Assembly: GCA_017881185.1 (NCBI GenBank)
Contig: JADGRE010000022.1
Coordinates: 1-43,051, forward strand
Direction: 5' to 3'
DNA length: 43,051 bases
Origin: Pseudomonadota bacterium
Lineage (GTDB): Bacteria > Myxococcota_A > Polyangia > Polyangiales > JAFGIB01
Within the stretch, counting starts at the first letter, position 1. Each line of letters starts with the position of its first letter. Shown in pieces: positions 26,730 through 36,272 of this stretch. The position numbers and the translations under genes are program-made. The notes under the pieces are model-generated. The model did no database searches and was not told the DNA's origin. It worked only from the letters and a program-made list of their open reading frames with translations.

Positions 26730-28013
26730 TCACGGGGCGGGTGGTGCTGATCTGCGCGGCGTCACCGCGGCGGTGGCAAAACCCAGCACTGCGCGGGCCT
26801 GTTCCACGCTGAGGGTCGCGTGGCTCGTCAGCTCGGTGTCGTGCGCTTCCAGCGTCATCTCGCGCAGCGGTTCGCTCATGCCGACGATGGCCACGAGCGG
26901 GTGCCGCGCGAACTGGTCGCGTACGCCTAACCAGAACACGCGTGCGCTCTCGGCCACCGTCGCGGTCTCGTACTCGCCGGTCGCCACGACTTCGATGACT
27001 CCAGGCTTGGGCGTGCGGATCGACACGCGCACGCGCACGGGCACGTTGTCGACCTGGCCGTGCACGAAGCTCTTGGCGTTCTCGACCGACAGCGCCACCA
27101 GCTCGTCGTCTTCCATGGCGAGCAGGCCCGCGCTGGCCGGGTCTGCCCCAGAAGCGGCGTGCGCTTTGCGATCACGCGCCGAGAGGGCGTGGGCGACTGC
27201 GAGCACGCGCGGCAGATCGTCGGGTCGGGTGATCGCAAACAGCGACGGCGCGATCAGAGCGAGCACGCGTTCGGTGCTGTCTGCATTCCGCCACGGCGCC
27301 ACTGCGATGCCGCCGCGCTTGCGCCAGGCTGCAGGCTTGCCGCACGCTTGCGCCAGCGCAGCAACCGCCTTGCGCGCGATGCTGTCGTCTCCGTGGTAGC
27401 TGCCCGCCACCACCAGACTCGAACGCTCCAGGTTGGGTGACGCCAGGAACAGCCGCGCGAGATCGTCGACGGGTTGCACGCCGGAGCCACCGAGCAGGGC
27501 GTCGAAGTCCGGGATGGCGTCGAGCAGATTGCGCACGTCGGCCGAGAGCTCGGACACGCGCACGCGATCCATGTCGACGCGCAACGCGAGCTGCGCTCCG
27601 ACGGGCGCATACGCAGCCAGCGCCGGAGCGTGGGTATCGCTGATGTTTGCGATCGGCGCACCAGCATCCGGAGCTTGTTCGATCGGGGCAGGTCCAGCGT
27701 CGGGCGCGGGTCGTGGCTTCTTCTTCTTCGGTTTGGGTTTCGGCGGCGCTGGCGTGGGGCCCGCGCTCGGCTCGTTGGTGGGTGCAGCGTTCGCGGCCGG
27801 CGGCGTGATGGCGGAAGCGGATGGCGGGCTGTTCGGTAGAGGCGTCCCATCTGCCAGCCCGAACTCGACATGCGACGGCAGCTCGATCTGAAAGCCCACG
27901 TCGGGCAACGTGCCGGCCCAGCGCAGCGCCAAGTACCCGAGCAGGTGCACCAGCACCGAGCCGCACACGGCCAGCGCGAGCGCACGCCGCCACGGTAGAC
28001 GAGCCGCGCTCAC
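26730..28013 (-). CDS. Protein with TonB-like N-terminal anchor and an unrecognised C-terminal domain
   Basis: A 427-residue protein starting at GTG (28013). Residues 11-32 form one transmembrane helix with S19-x3-H23, the spacing of the TonB Ser-His pair that contacts ExbB/ExbD. A Pro/Lys-rich periplasmic stretch follows at about 65-125 (PPKPKPKKKKPRP, then PDAGP), again TonB-like. The C-terminal 290 residues are not a TonB domain: they read VGAQLALRVDMDRVRVSEL, DLARLFLASPNLERSSLVVAG and VEVVATGEYETA-type segments and look like a folded alpha/beta domain I cannot name. It diverges from the L,D-transpeptidase lipoprotein gene. One possibility is force transduction or envelope sensing; another is simply a similarly anchored protein. 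Confidence 0.75.
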   Translation of the reverse strand: MSAARLPWRRALALAVCGSVLVHLLGYLALRWAGTLPDVGFQIELPSHVEFGLADGTPLPNSPPSASAITPPAANAAPTNEPSAGPTPAPPKPKPKKKKPRPAPDAGPAPIEQAPDAGAPIANISDTHAPALAAYAPVGAQLALRVDMDRVRVSELSADVRNLLDAIPDFDALLGGSGVQPVDDLARLFLASPNLERSSLVVAGSYHGDDSIARKAVAALAQACGKPAAWRKRGGIAVAPWRNADSTERVLALIAPSLFAITRPDDLPRVLAVAHALSARDRKAHAASGADPASAGLLAMEDDELVALSVENAKSFVHGQVDNVPVRVRVSIRTPKPGVIEVVATGEYETATVAESARVFWLGVRDQFARHPLVAIVGMSEPLREMTLEAHDTELTSHATLSVEQARAVLGFATAAVTPRRSAPPAP

Positions 28014-28176
28014 CTGAGGATCCGTGTGCGGGCGCTGACGATGTTCACGTTCTGTCCTCGGCCAGTCGCGGCGCGGCAGCTGCGCATGGTGGTGTGGTGG
28101 TGCCCGCGGTGCAAGCGCGCGTTGTCCCGTTGACGCGGGCGCACGGTCATGAAATCTGTCGGCCCCGAAAGTCGTG

Positions 28177-29829
28177 ATGAAACGCTCCTTCTACATGCGG
28201 CGACAGCTGAGCTGCGCGGTGGGCCTGGCGGCTTTCGCGTGCATGTGCACGTGTGGTCTGCTGGCGTGCACCAGCCCCGACCACAAGTCGCAAGCGACGA
28301 CCGCAGCCACCCAGGCCGCACCCAAGGTGGAACCGGTGGTCCCCGTCGATGCCGGTCCGCCAGTGCGCTTGTTCGCGAGCGCATACGTCGTGAAGGTGCG
28401 CACGGGGCCGAGCAAGCAAGCGCCGCGCATGGGGTACCTGCGCACGGGCGCCGTGCTGATGGCGAAGACCGCCAAGCCCGTGTCGTTCGAGACCTGCCGC
28501 AAGGGTTGGTTCGAGCTCGAGACCGGTGGCTTCGTCTGCTCCACGACCGAGGTGATGCCGTTCCACGGCAAACGCTTGCCGGAGCGCCGCCCGACCCAAC
28601 CCGACCTGACCGCGCGCTTGCCGTACCCGTACGGTTACGCGATGCGGCGCAACACGCCCGTGTATCGGCGACTGCCCAGCGACGAGGAGGCTGCGCAATA
28701 CGAGGGCTACAAGATTCCCGGAGTCGATGCCGGGACACCTGCTGCGTCGCCGGCCGCTGCCGCGCCGGATCCAGGTCCTGCAGCGGCGCAGCCGACAGCT
28801 GCAACGATCGGCGGTGACGCCCCCGCGAACACGCCGACTACTGTGGCCCCCGGCGCCGCTGCGCCGCTGGCGCCCCCCGCCGCCGGTGGGCCTGGCAGTG
28901 GCTCCGATGAGCCCACGAGCGCGGTGGACGAAGGCCCGCCGACACTGGCCTCACTCATGGCCGGCTCCGACTCGGTCTTGTACCGCCGCATGGAGCGCGG
29001 CTTCTACGTGAGCCTCGACCGCGAGATCAGCAAGGGCGCACGCTCGTACTGGCAGACCCAGGCCACGGGTTTCATCCCGAAGAGCCGCCTACTGCTGGTG
29101 CAAGGCTCCGAGTTCCGCGGGGTCGATCTCGAGGCGACAGGCACCGCATTGCCCGTCGGCTTCGTGCTGTCCAAGAACACGATGGCGTACGCGCCGAACG
29201 CGAAGGGCAAACTGCATGCGGCGGGTGCGCCGGGTTACCACTTCATGTTCCCCATCACGGCCGACGCCGAAGTCGCAGGCCGCGCGTTCTACGTGGCGCC
29301 CGATTCCAAGCACTATCCGGTCAAGGAAGTCGCGAAGGTGGCGCTCCGCGAGAAGCCGCCCGAAGTGAAAGACGACGAGAAGTGGATCGACGTCGACCTC
29401 ACCACGCAGAGCCTCGTTGCGTACGTGGGTGCCAAGCCCGTGTACGCCACGCTGGTCTCGACCGGCCGCATCAAGGACGAGCTCGATCCGCTGCGGAATT
29501 TCCAGACACCGACAGGCTCGTTCCGCATCAACGCCAAGCACCTCACCGCCACCATGGACGGCGACCACGCGCTCGACGGCCCGTACTCCATCGAAGACGT
29601 GCCCTACGTGATGTACTTCCAGCTCGCCTACGCGCTGCACTCCGCGTTCTGGCACAACAGCTTCGGCCGCCCCCACAGCCACGGCTGCGTCAATCTCTCC
29701 CCCGAAGACGCCCGCTGGCTCTTCTTCTGGGCCGACCCCCCGATGCCTAAGTCCTGGCACGCCATCTACGCCAAGCTGAACGGTGACGGCACAAGAGTCT
29801 ATGTCCACGGCGAAACGCCCAAAGGGTGA
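28177..29829 (+). CDS. L,D-transpeptidase (YkuD) lipoprotein
   Basis: A 550-residue predicted lipoprotein with lipobox L-L-A-C (Cys31). Residues about 65-140 resemble an SH3-like domain (ASAYVVKVRTGPSKQAPRMG). A Pro/Ala/Gly linker follows at about 185-250. A second SH3-like part precedes the YkuD domain at about 405-545, which opens with WIDVDLTTQSLVAYVGAKPVYATLVSTG and ends with the catalytic block RPHSHGCVNLSPEDA, nucleophile Cys504. L,D-transpeptidases make 3-3 peptidoglycan cross-links or attach proteins to peptidoglycan. The lipid anchor could place it on the outer membrane facing the cell wall. ATG 28177 is chosen; GTG 28174 is adjacent. Confidence 0.92.
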   Translation: MKRSFYMRRQLSCAVGLAAFACMCTCGLLACTSPDHKSQATTAATQAAPKVEPVVPVDAGPPVRLFASAYVVKVRTGPSKQAPRMGYLRTGAVLMAKTAKPVSFETCRKGWFELETGGFVCSTTEVMPFHGKRLPERRPTQPDLTARLPYPYGYAMRRNTPVYRRLPSDEEAAQYEGYKIPGVDAGTPAASPAAAAPDPGPAAAQPTAATIGGDAPANTPTTVAPGAAAPLAPPAAGGPGSGSDEPTSAVDEGPPTLASLMAGSDSVLYRRMERGFYVSLDREISKGARSYWQTQATGFIPKSRLLLVQGSEFRGVDLEATGTALPVGFVLSKNTMAYAPNAKGKLHAAGAPGYHFMFPITADAEVAGRAFYVAPDSKHYPVKEVAKVALREKPPEVKDDEKWIDVDLTTQSLVAYVGAKPVYATLVSTGRIKDELDPLRNFQTPTGSFRINAKHLTATMDGDHALDGPYSIEDVPYVMYFQLAYALHSAFWHNSFGRPHSHGCVNLSPEDARWLFFWADPPMPKSWHAIYAKLNGDGTRVYVHGETPKG

Positions 29830-29895
29830 GCGCAAGGCGGGATTCGCAGCGTTTTCCGTGGGTCTCAGTCTCCCCACCAACGCGAGCGGCGCGAA

Positions 29896-29999
29896 TTGGG
29901 GTCCAGCCGCGAGCGCGCCCGCCGCTAAGGCCGGCCCAAGGGTGCGTATGACGTACGGTGACCGCGGGAGCGAGGACGTAAGCCGCGGATGGACCCCAA
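29896..29999 (-). repeat. 104-bp palindromic (MITE-like) repeat element, complete copy
   Basis: The element starts ttggggtcca (29896-29905) and ends with its exact complement tggaccccaa (29990-29999). With one mismatch the terminal repeats extend to about 16 bp (ttggggtccaKccgcg). No coding capacity. It lies 67 bp after the L,D-transpeptidase stop. A second copy in the opposite orientation lies at 42963 to the window end, with the same first 31 bp. Confidence 0.85.
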
Positions 30000-30086
30000 G
30001 GCGCGCCGCGATCAGCCCCGCCGGCGTGTTGCTGCACAGATTCGCGTGTGATAAGAAGCCGGCCGAAGTTTAGGGATTGCGCTCTA

Positions 30087-30116
30087 GGTGGGCCGCCCGT
30101 TGGGTCCGCCTTTTTT
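30087..30116 (+). terminator. Terminator-like hairpin in the rimP-nusA leader (possible attenuator)
   Basis: ggtgggcc (30087-30094) pairs with ggtccgcc (30103-30110) using two G-U pairs, 8-base loop, followed at once by six T. A further T-run is at 30122-30127. It may end transcripts from upstream, or act as an attenuator of the rimP operon. Leader attenuators before rimP are described in enterobacteria. Confidence 0.7.
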
Positions 30117-30162
30117 CGTCTCTTTTTTGTGATTTGAAGGTCTTTTGGACGGCTCACAACCC

Positions 30163-30669
30163 ATGTCCGGCTCGGCAGAAAAGCTGAATGGCACCACGCA
30201 CTTGGCGCAATTGCGTCAAATCGTCGAGCCAGTTTGCGCCGCCCATGGGGTGGCGCTGGTCGATGCGCGTTTCACGAACGAGCACGGGCTGTGTCTGCGC
30301 GTGCTGATCGAGCGTCCAGGTGCGGATGCCAAGCGTGGCGCGGGCGTGTCGCTCGATGACTGCCAGCAAGTCAGTCGCGACCTCTCGACCGCACTCGATG
30401 TCGCGGAGTCGCTGGTGCCGACTGGTGCCTATCGTCTCGAGGTTGGCTCACCAGGGCTCGACCGTCCGCTCATCACGCTCGCCGACTTCACGCGCTTCGC
30501 GGGCGAGCCGATCAAGTTGCAGACGCACTCGCCCATCGATGGGCGACGCAAGTTTTCGGGCACGTTGCTGGGCACCGAGGCTGACTCGGTGAAGCTCGAG
30601 CAAGACGGCCAGGTTGTGTTGGTCCCTCACACAGAGATCGCGAAAGCGCATCTCGTCTACAGGTTCTGA
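30163..30669 (+). CDS. rimP: Ribosome maturation factor RimP
   Basis: RimP helps assemble the 30S subunit. From ATG 30163 it is 168 residues. Signatures: LRQIVEPVCAAHGVALVDAR at the N-terminus, LRVLIERPG, GVSLDDCQQVSRDLSTALD, YRLEVGSPGLDRPL (the G-S-P-G-L-D-R motif is diagnostic) and the C-terminal SH3-like part KFSGTLLGTEADSVKLE. An in-frame TTG at 30145 has GAAGG 4 bp upstream, while ATG 30163 has no clear ribosome binding site, so the true start could be either. Its stop overlaps the nusA region with no gap (TGA 30667-30669, ATG 30670). It is the first gene of the operon running to truB. Confidence 0.95.
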   Translation: MSGSAEKLNGTTHLAQLRQIVEPVCAAHGVALVDARFTNEHGLCLRVLIERPGADAKRGAGVSLDDCQQVSRDLSTALDVAESLVPTGAYRLEVGSPGLDRPLITLADFTRFAGEPIKLQTHSPIDGRRKFSGTLLGTEADSVKLEQDGQVVLVPHTEIAKAHLVYRF

Positions 30670-32502
30670 ATGGCACAGCGAACTCAAGCCGGCGAACGCA
30701 CTGCGCGCAACAAAGACGCAGCCATGCAAGAAGGCACGCTCTCCCTCCAGCACATCATCGATCAGGTGAGTCGCGAGAAGGGGATCGACCCGAAGATCCT
30801 CATCGAGACGATGGAGCAGGCCATTCTCACGGCCGCCAAGCGCACCTTCGGGCCCAACCGTGAGCTCGAAGCGCGCTTCAACGAGACCATCGGTCAGGTC
30901 GACCTCTTCCAGTACATGATCGTCGTGGAAGACGTCTCCGACCCCGAGCGCGAGATCTCGGAGACCGACGCCAAGCGTTACGGCCTCGAGGCCGACCTCG
31001 GCGAGGAGCTAGGCTTCCAGATCTTCTACCTCAAGGAAGACACCGAGAAGGCGCGCCTGCAGGACAAGGAGTTCGGCGACCTGCTGAAGCTGCAGCAAGC
31101 GCGCCACGGCTTCGGTCGCATCGCGGCGCAGACGGCGAAGCAAGTCATCATTCAGCGCGTTCGCGACGCCGAGCGCGAGAACATCTTCAACGAGTACAAA
31201 GACCGCAAGGGTGAGATCATCACCGGCGTCGTGCGGCGCTTCGAGCGCGGCAGCAACATCATCGTCGACCTCGGTCGCACCGAGGGCATCTTGCCGCAGA
31301 AGTACCAGACGCCGCGCGAGACCTACCGTCCGGGCGACCGCATCGTCGCGTTCCTGTACGACATCGATCGCGAAGCGCGTGGCCCGCAGATCATCTTGTC
31401 GCGCACGGATGTGGGCTTGCTCGTGAAGCTCTTCGAGATGGAAGTGCCCGAGATCTACGAAGGCATCGTGCGCATCGTTGCAGCTGCGCGCGAGCCCGGC
31501 GCACGCTCGAAGATCGCGGTGAGCAGCCGCGATCCAGACGTGGATCCCGTGGGCGCGTGCGTGGGCATGAAGGGCTCGCGCGTGCAGGCCGTCGTGCAGG
31601 AGTTGCGTGGCGAGAAGATCGACATCGTGCCGTACGATCGCGATCCGGCGCGCTTCGTGTGCAACGCCATTGCGCCGGCCGACGTGGCCCGCGTGATCAT
31701 CGATGAGGCCAACAGCGGCATGGAGCTGGTGGTGCCGGACGACAAGCTGTCGTTGGCCATCGGTCGTCGCGGTCAGAACGTGCGCTTGGCGTCGCAGCTG
31801 ACCGGCTGGCGCCTGGACGTGATCGGCGAATCGAAGTTCAAGATCATGGAAGAGCAGGCCATCTCGGCGCTGGCTTCCATCGAGAACCTCGACCGCAACC
31901 TGGCGCTGACGCTCTACAAGCAAGGCTTCCGCAGCTTGGACGAGGTCGCCGAGGCGGCCGAAGAAGAGCTTGGTGCCATCGAAGGCTTGGGCGGTCCGAC
32001 CAACGCGGCTTCGCTCAAGCGTCGCGCCGAGAGCGCGATGGAGAAGCTGCGGCTAGGCCGCATCAAGCGCGCCGTCAGTGGCGAAGACTTGCTGATCGAT
32101 CGCGACGAGCTCTTGCTGGTGCCGGGCGTGACGCCGCGCATCGCGGACCTGCTCTTGCACGCGGGCTATCGCAACCTGCGTGACTTGCACGCCGAGGAAG
32201 ACGTGGATCGCCTGGCGATTCGCACCGGGCTCGGCTCCAAGCGTGCACAGGTGATTCGCGAAGGCATCGTGAGCTACATGGCGAACGACGCCGAGCTTGT
32301 GGCGCAAGGCCAGAAGCTGGCGCGCGAGCGTCACGACGCAGAACAACAGGCTGCAGCGGCCGCGCACGAAGCGGCGGCCACCGAGGCGCGCGCAGCGGCC
32401 ACGGCAGCCACCGAGGCGGCTGCCGCAGCGGCTGCCACCGCAGCGGCAGCGCCAAGCGAGCGCGAGCCAACGACTGGAAACGATGGCGAGGCGCGAGGCT
32501 AA
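30670..32502 (+). CDS. nusA: Transcription termination/antitermination factor NusA
   Basis: NusA binds RNA polymerase and modulates pausing, termination and antitermination. The 610 residues contain the N-terminal polymerase-binding domain (about 25-150), an S1 domain ([26 protein letters not shown], about 175-240), KH1 and KH2 (ISSRDP-type [24 protein letters not shown] and [16 protein letters not shown]), and C-terminal helix-hairpin-helix repeats (about 400-545) as in E. coli-type NusA. After residue 555 the protein ends in a highly Ala-rich, probably helical tail of about 55 residues that is not part of the core family. It starts immediately after rimP. Operon order rimP-nusA-ylxR-infB is classical. 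Confidence 0.97.
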   Translation: MAQRTQAGERTARNKDAAMQEGTLSLQHIIDQVSREKGIDPKILIETMEQAILTAAKRTFGPNRELEARFNETIGQVDLFQYMIVVEDVSDPEREISETDAKRYGLEADLGEELGFQIFYLKEDTEKARLQDKEFGDLLKLQQARHGFGRIAAQTAKQVIIQRVRDAERENIFNEYKDRKGEIITGVVRRFERGSNIIVDLGRTEGILPQKYQTPRETYRPGDRIVAFLYDIDREARGPQIILSRTDVGLLVKLFEMEVPEIYEGIVRIVAAAREPGARSKIAVSSRDPDVDPVGACVGMKGSRVQAVVQELRGEKIDIVPYDRDPARFVCNAIAPADVARVIIDEANSGMELVVPDDKLSLAIGRRGQNVRLASQLTGWRLDVIGESKFKIMEEQAISALASIENLDRNLALTLYKQGFRSLDEVAEAAEEELGAIEGLGGPTNAASLKRRAESAMEKLRLGRIKRAVSGEDLLIDRDELLLVPGVTPRIADLLLHAGYRNLRDLHAEEDVDRLAIRTGLGSKRAQVIREGIVSYMANDAELVAQGQKLARERHDAEQQAAAAAHEAAATEARAAATAATEAAAAAAATAAAAPSEREPTTGNDGEARG

Positions 32503-32509
32503 ACGACCG

Positions 32510-33181
32510 ATGCTGGATCCAGGCCACCAAGCGGGCCGCGAAGAAGCCCAGGGTGCCGGCCACGAAGCTGGTGCCGAGTCAGCCGTGCGTTCGTGCGTGG
32601 GCTGTCGCAAGACAGACGCGCGCGACGTGCTGCTGCGTTTCGTGGCCGCGGGCGAGCCACTGGGCTTCGTGCCGGACGTGCGTCGCAAGTACCCGGGGCG
32701 CGGGGTCTCGGTGCACCCGCGCTACCGCTGCGTCGAGGCTGCCGTGCGCACGGGCGCGCTTCGGCGTGCGCTCGACGTCTCGGTGGAGACTTCGGCCGTG
32801 GAGCTGGCGCAGCTGGCGTCCGGACAATACTTGCGCCGCGTCGAAGGCCTGATCCAGTCCGCCCGCCGTGCGCGGCTCATCGCAGTGGGTACGGAAGCCG
32901 TGCGCGACGCGCTGGCAGCGCGCCGTGTGCAGCTGCTTCTCGTTGCGTCCGACGCCGAGGGGTCGCGCGGCGATTTGCAACGTGCAGCTGAACGACTGGG
33001 CCGCTCGTGCCTGGTCTGGAACGACAAAGATGGGCTCGGTCGATTGTTCGGCCGGCTAACACTTTCAGTCCTTGCGATTCTCGACACGGGGATCGCGGAC
33101 GAGCTCAGACAGGCGCTGCAATGCGTCGCTGAGCTGGCACCGCCGAGCAGCCCGGGGCTGTCGGCGGCGGAGGAATCATGA
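32510..33181 (+). CDS. ylxR: YlxR (DUF448) fused to an L7Ae-like RNA-binding domain
   Basis: A 223-residue protein from ATG 32510, 8 bp after nusA; ATG 32483 overlapping nusA is also possible. Residues about 25-95 are YlxR: RSCVGCRKTDARDVLLRFV, RKYPGRGVSVHPRYRCVEAAV. Residues about 110-205 (SGQYLRRVEGLIQSARRARLIAVG, AARRVQLLLVASDAEG, FGRLTLSVLAI) look like the L7Ae/YlxQ fold. In Firmicutes ylxR and ylxQ are separate neighbours between nusA and infB; here they appear as one protein. YlxR-type proteins bind RNA, and in some bacteria have been linked to RNase P and gene regulation. The stop overlaps the infB start as ATGA. Confidence 0.9.
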   Translation: MLDPGHQAGREEAQGAGHEAGAESAVRSCVGCRKTDARDVLLRFVAAGEPLGFVPDVRRKYPGRGVSVHPRYRCVEAAVRTGALRRALDVSVETSAVELAQLASGQYLRRVEGLIQSARRARLIAVGTEAVRDALAARRVQLLLVASDAEGSRGDLQRAAERLGRSCLVWNDKDGLGRLFGRLTLSVLAILDTGIADELRQALQCVAELAPPSSPGLSAAEES

Positions 33182-35826
33182 TCAAGACCCGCGTTTACGA
33201 AGTGGCCCGGGAGATGGGCCTCGACAACCGTGAGCTGATGACCAAGCTCGCGACGCTCGGTGTGCAGGTTCGCAACCATATGAGCTCGCTCGAGGTGGTC
33301 GACATCGACCGCGTCAAGCGCGCCGTCGAAAAAGAGAAACAGCACAACGTGGTGGAGGAGCGTATCCGCCCCACGGTCGTGCGTCGCCGGGCAGTCGCCA
33401 AGCGCGAAGACGACGACGAGCCGAGCCAGGCGACCGCCGCCGCGGAGCCCGCACAGTCTCGCGCGCACGCGCCAGCCGCGGCGCATGCCAAAGACGAGCC
33501 CAAGAAATCGGCGAGCTCAGCACAAAAGTCCCCGACCCCTGCACCGCAGCGTCGCGACACCGCGGTCCTGCGTGCAAACGAAACTGCGGCCGAACCTGCG
33601 CCCGCCGCGCCAGCGCCCAAGTCGCGCGGTGGTGAGATGCTTCCGCCGCCGCCCGCTTCGCGCGCCGACCTCGAGCCACGCGAGCTCACCCCTGAGTCGG
33701 AGCCTGCGCCCGCCGTGCGCGAGCCCGACCGTCCGCGACGCGGTGGTCCGCTGCCGTTCGATCAGCGCTTGCCCACGAGTGACCTGCCTCCGGGCGTGGT
33801 CGCGCGCGGCAGCATGGTGGGAGGCACGGCAGCGCCGCTATCGGCGGCGGCACGCGCGCGCATCATTTCCGACCATCAGGCGAAGACCGCGCAGCTGCAG
33901 CAGGTCGCGACCGGTGGCGCCACTCCGCCGCGCCGTCGCGAGCTCGCGCGTTCGGCGCTCGGGCCGACCGGCCGCCAGCAGCAGCAACGCGGCCGTCCTG
34001 GTCGTGCGCGCAAGATGGCGCCGGGAAAGAAGGGCGCGAAGACCGAGATCACGACGCCAAGCGCGGCCAAGCGCGTCATCCGCATCGAGGACGACATCGG
34101 GTTGCAGGTGCTCGCCGCGCGCATGTCGCTGAAGGCCACCGACGTGCTCGCCAAGCTCATGGAGCTCGGTACCACCGGCGTGATGATCAACTCCACGCTC
34201 GACGCCGACACGGCGAACATCCTCGCGGCCGAGTTCGGCTTCGAGGTCGAGAACGTCGCGGTCAGCGAAGACGATCTCATCACCGAAGCCCGCGGCGAAT
34301 ACACCGACGACGCTGCGCTGCGCCTGACGCGTCCGCCGGTCGTGACCGTCATGGGCCACGTCGACCACGGCAAGACCTCGTTGCTCGACCGCATCCGAAG
34401 CACAGACGTGGCCGGGCGCGAGTCGGGCGGAATCACGCAGCACATTGGCGCCTACCACGTGGAGACCAAGAAGGGCACGATCGTGTTCATCGACACGCCG
34501 GGCCACGCAGCGTTCACCGCCATGCGTTCGCGCGGCGCCAACGCCACTGACCTCGTCATCCTCGTGGTCGCAGCCGACGACGGTGTGATGCCGCAGACGA
34601 AGGAAGCCATCTCGCACGCCAAGGCTGCGAACGTTCCCATCATCGTCGCCATCAACAAGATGGACAAACCGGACGCACGCCCTGACGTGGTCATGCGTGA
34701 CCTGGCGTCCGAAGGCCTGCAGTCGGAAGAGTGGGGCGGCCAGACCATCTTCTGCAAGGTCAGCGCACAGACCGGCGCGGGCATCGACGAGCTGCTCGAC
34801 AGCGTTTTGTTGCAGGCCGAGGTGTTGGAGCTGAAGGCCAACCCGAACGTCCCGGCAGAAGGCGTCGTGCTCGAGGCGTATCTCGACAAGGGCCGCGGTC
34901 CAGTCGCCAACGTGCTCATTCAGGACGGCACGCTCAGCACCGGCAACATCATGGTGGCGGGTGCAGCGTTCGGTAAGATCCGCGCGATGACCGACGACCG
35001 CGGCAAGCCCGTGCTCAAGGCGGGCCCTTCGACGCCGGTCGAAGTACTCGGCCTTTCCGAGGTGCCGGAGGCCGGCGATCACTTCAACATCGTCACCGAC
35101 GTGAAGGTCGCGCAGCAACTCGCCGAGCGTCGCAAGAAGGCGAGCGGGAAGTCTTCGGTCTCGATCGGTGCCAAAGTCGGCCTCGATGCCATCTACCAGA
35201 AGATGCAGGAAGGCGAAGTCGAGGAGCTCAAGCTCGTGGTCAAGGCCGACGTGCAGGGCTCGTCCGAAGCCGTGGTCAAGGCGCTCACCGAGCTGTCGAC
35301 CGACAAGGTCAAGGTCGTGGTGGTGCACTCGGGGGCCGGTGGCATCACCGAGAGCGATGTCATGCTGGCTTCGGCCTCGCACGCCATCGTGATCGGCTTC
35401 CACGTGCGTCCCAGCGGCGGCGCGACCAAGATCGCCAAGTCGGAGCACGTCGAGGTTCGCACCTACAGCATCATCTACGAGGCTGTGGACGACGTGAAGA
35501 AGGCGATGATCGGGCTGCTCAAGCCCGTCTACAAGGAGAGCGCGCTCGGCCACGCCGAAGTGCGCGCCGTCTTCAGCTTGCCCAAGGGTGTCATCGCGGG
35601 TTCGTTCGTCACCGAGGGCAAGATGTTGCGCGGCGCCAAGGCGCGTCTCTTGCGGGACTCGGTACCCGTCTGGGAAGGCACCGTTCGCTCGCTGCGTCGT
35701 CTGAAGGACGACGTGAAGGAGGTCGCGAACGGTCTCGAGTGCGGTATTGGCCTCGACTACGCCGACATCAAGGAGCAAGACGTGATCGAATGCTTCGAGA
35801 TGCAAGAGGTGTCGGCCGCGCTCTGA
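33178..35826 (+). CDS. infB: Translation initiation factor IF-2
   Basis: IF-2 is the GTPase that brings initiator fMet-tRNA to the 30S subunit and promotes subunit joining. The 882-residue protein has an N-terminal IF2_N domain ([19 protein letters not shown]). A long Ala/Pro/Arg-rich linker runs from about 60 to 290, followed by a second IF2_N-type helical domain at about 300-350. The G domain carries GHVDHGKTS from Gly393, [12 protein letters not shown] and NKMDKPDAR. Domains II-IV follow, with [15 protein letters not shown] and the C-terminal [20 protein letters not shown] 33178 overlaps the ylxR stop. All GTPase motifs are intact. It is central to the nusA-infB operon. Confidence 0.98.
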   Translation: MIKTRVYEVAREMGLDNRELMTKLATLGVQVRNHMSSLEVVDIDRVKRAVEKEKQHNVVEERIRPTVVRRRAVAKREDDDEPSQATAAAEPAQSRAHAPAAAHAKDEPKKSASSAQKSPTPAPQRRDTAVLRANETAAEPAPAAPAPKSRGGEMLPPPPASRADLEPRELTPESEPAPAVREPDRPRRGGPLPFDQRLPTSDLPPGVVARGSMVGGTAAPLSAAARARIISDHQAKTAQLQQVATGGATPPRRRELARSALGPTGRQQQQRGRPGRARKMAPGKKGAKTEITTPSAAKRVIRIEDDIGLQVLAARMSLKATDVLAKLMELGTTGVMINSTLDADTANILAAEFGFEVENVAVSEDDLITEARGEYTDDAALRLTRPPVVTVMGHVDHGKTSLLDRIRSTDVAGRESGGITQHIGAYHVETKKGTIVFIDTPGHAAFTAMRSRGANATDLVILVVAADDGVMPQTKEAISHAKAANVPIIVAINKMDKPDARPDVVMRDLASEGLQSEEWGGQTIFCKVSAQTGAGIDELLDSVLLQAEVLELKANPNVPAEGVVLEAYLDKGRGPVANVLIQDGTLSTGNIMVAGAAFGKIRAMTDDRGKPVLKAGPSTPVEVLGLSEVPEAGDHFNIVTDVKVAQQLAERRKKASGKSSVSIGAKVGLDAIYQKMQEGEVEELKLVVKADVQGSSEAVVKALTELSTDKVKVVVVHSGAGGITESDVMLASASHAIVIGFHVRPSGGATKIAKSEHVEVRTYSIIYEAVDDVKKAMIGLLKPVYKESALGHAEVRAVFSLPKGVIAGSFVTEGKMLRGAKARLLRDSVPVWEGTVRSLRRLKDDVKEVANGLECGIGLDYADIKEQDVIECFEMQEVSAAL

Positions 35827-35869
35827 GCGCGGCTGCGCGCCGGAAGGGTCGTTTCACAGGACGGGCGTC

Positions 35870-36271
35870 ATGGTCGTTGGCGTTTGCCGCATCGCTTTCT
35901 CTCTGCCGGGTAACGACTCGCTCAAGGGCAAGCGCAGCGTGGTCAAGCGCATCGTCGAGCGCACCAAGAGCCGATTCAACTCTGCCGTCGCCGAAGTGGG
36001 CGAACTCGATACGCATCGGCGCGCCGTCATCGGTGTCGCCGTGGTGAGCAACGACGCCAGGCACGCCAACTCCATGCTCGACAAGATCACCAGCTTCATG
36101 GCCGGGCAGACCGAGGCCGTGATGACCGGTCGGACCATGGAAATCTTGCATGTGGAGGGTGATGACTCGCCTCTGCCGTGGCAGGGCGAGCCCGTGGCGG
36201 ACCACGCCAACGACGACAGCGTGCACGACGACGACAGCGTGCACGACGACGAAGACGGACAGGAGCGCTGA
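35870..36271 (+). CDS. ylxP: YlxP-like DUF503 protein with acidic repeat tail
   Basis: A 133-residue protein. Residues 1-92 are the DUF503 fold seen between infB and rbfA in many bacteria: VVGVCRIAFSLPGNDSLKGKRSVVKRIVERTKSRFNSAVAEV and the V-I-G-V-A-V-V-S-N-D core, often annotated YlxP. Its function is not firmly known, but genomic context points to ribosome assembly. Residues about 105-133 form an acidic His/Asp tail with DDSVHDD repeated, encoded by an 18-bp tandem duplication. AGGA lies about 8 bp before ATG 35870. The rbfA start (GTG 36273) lies 1 bp after the stop, so translation is probably coupled. Confidence 0.9.
   Translation: MVVGVCRIAFSLPGNDSLKGKRSVVKRIVERTKSRFNSAVAEVGELDTHRRAVIGVAVVSNDARHANSMLDKITSFMAGQTEAVMTGRTMEILHVEGDDSPLPWQGEPVADHANDDSVHDDDSVHDDEDGQER
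36212..36244. repeat. In-frame 18-bp duplication in the YlxP-like gene
   Basis: gacgacagcgtgcac occurs at 36212-36226 and 36230-36244, period 18 bp, encoding the repeated DDSVHD in the acidic tail. Confidence 0.85.
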
Positions 36272-36272
36272 G

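Larger units (their letters stand above)
29830..30162. other. 333-bp intergenic region upstream of the rimP operon
   Basis: No credible gene. It contains one complete copy of the inverted-repeat element (29896-29999) and the terminator-like hairpin with T-tract at 30087-30116. An A/T-rich stretch (tttttt cgtctcttttttgtgatttgaagg in three blocks) leads into the rimP start. A GAAGG at 30136-30140 could serve a TTG at 30145. Confidence 0.6.

Noticed and set aside
33838..35805. A 655-codon minus-strand frame opposite infB
   Set aside because: Antisense shadow of the IF-2 G domain, with no start signals or domains.
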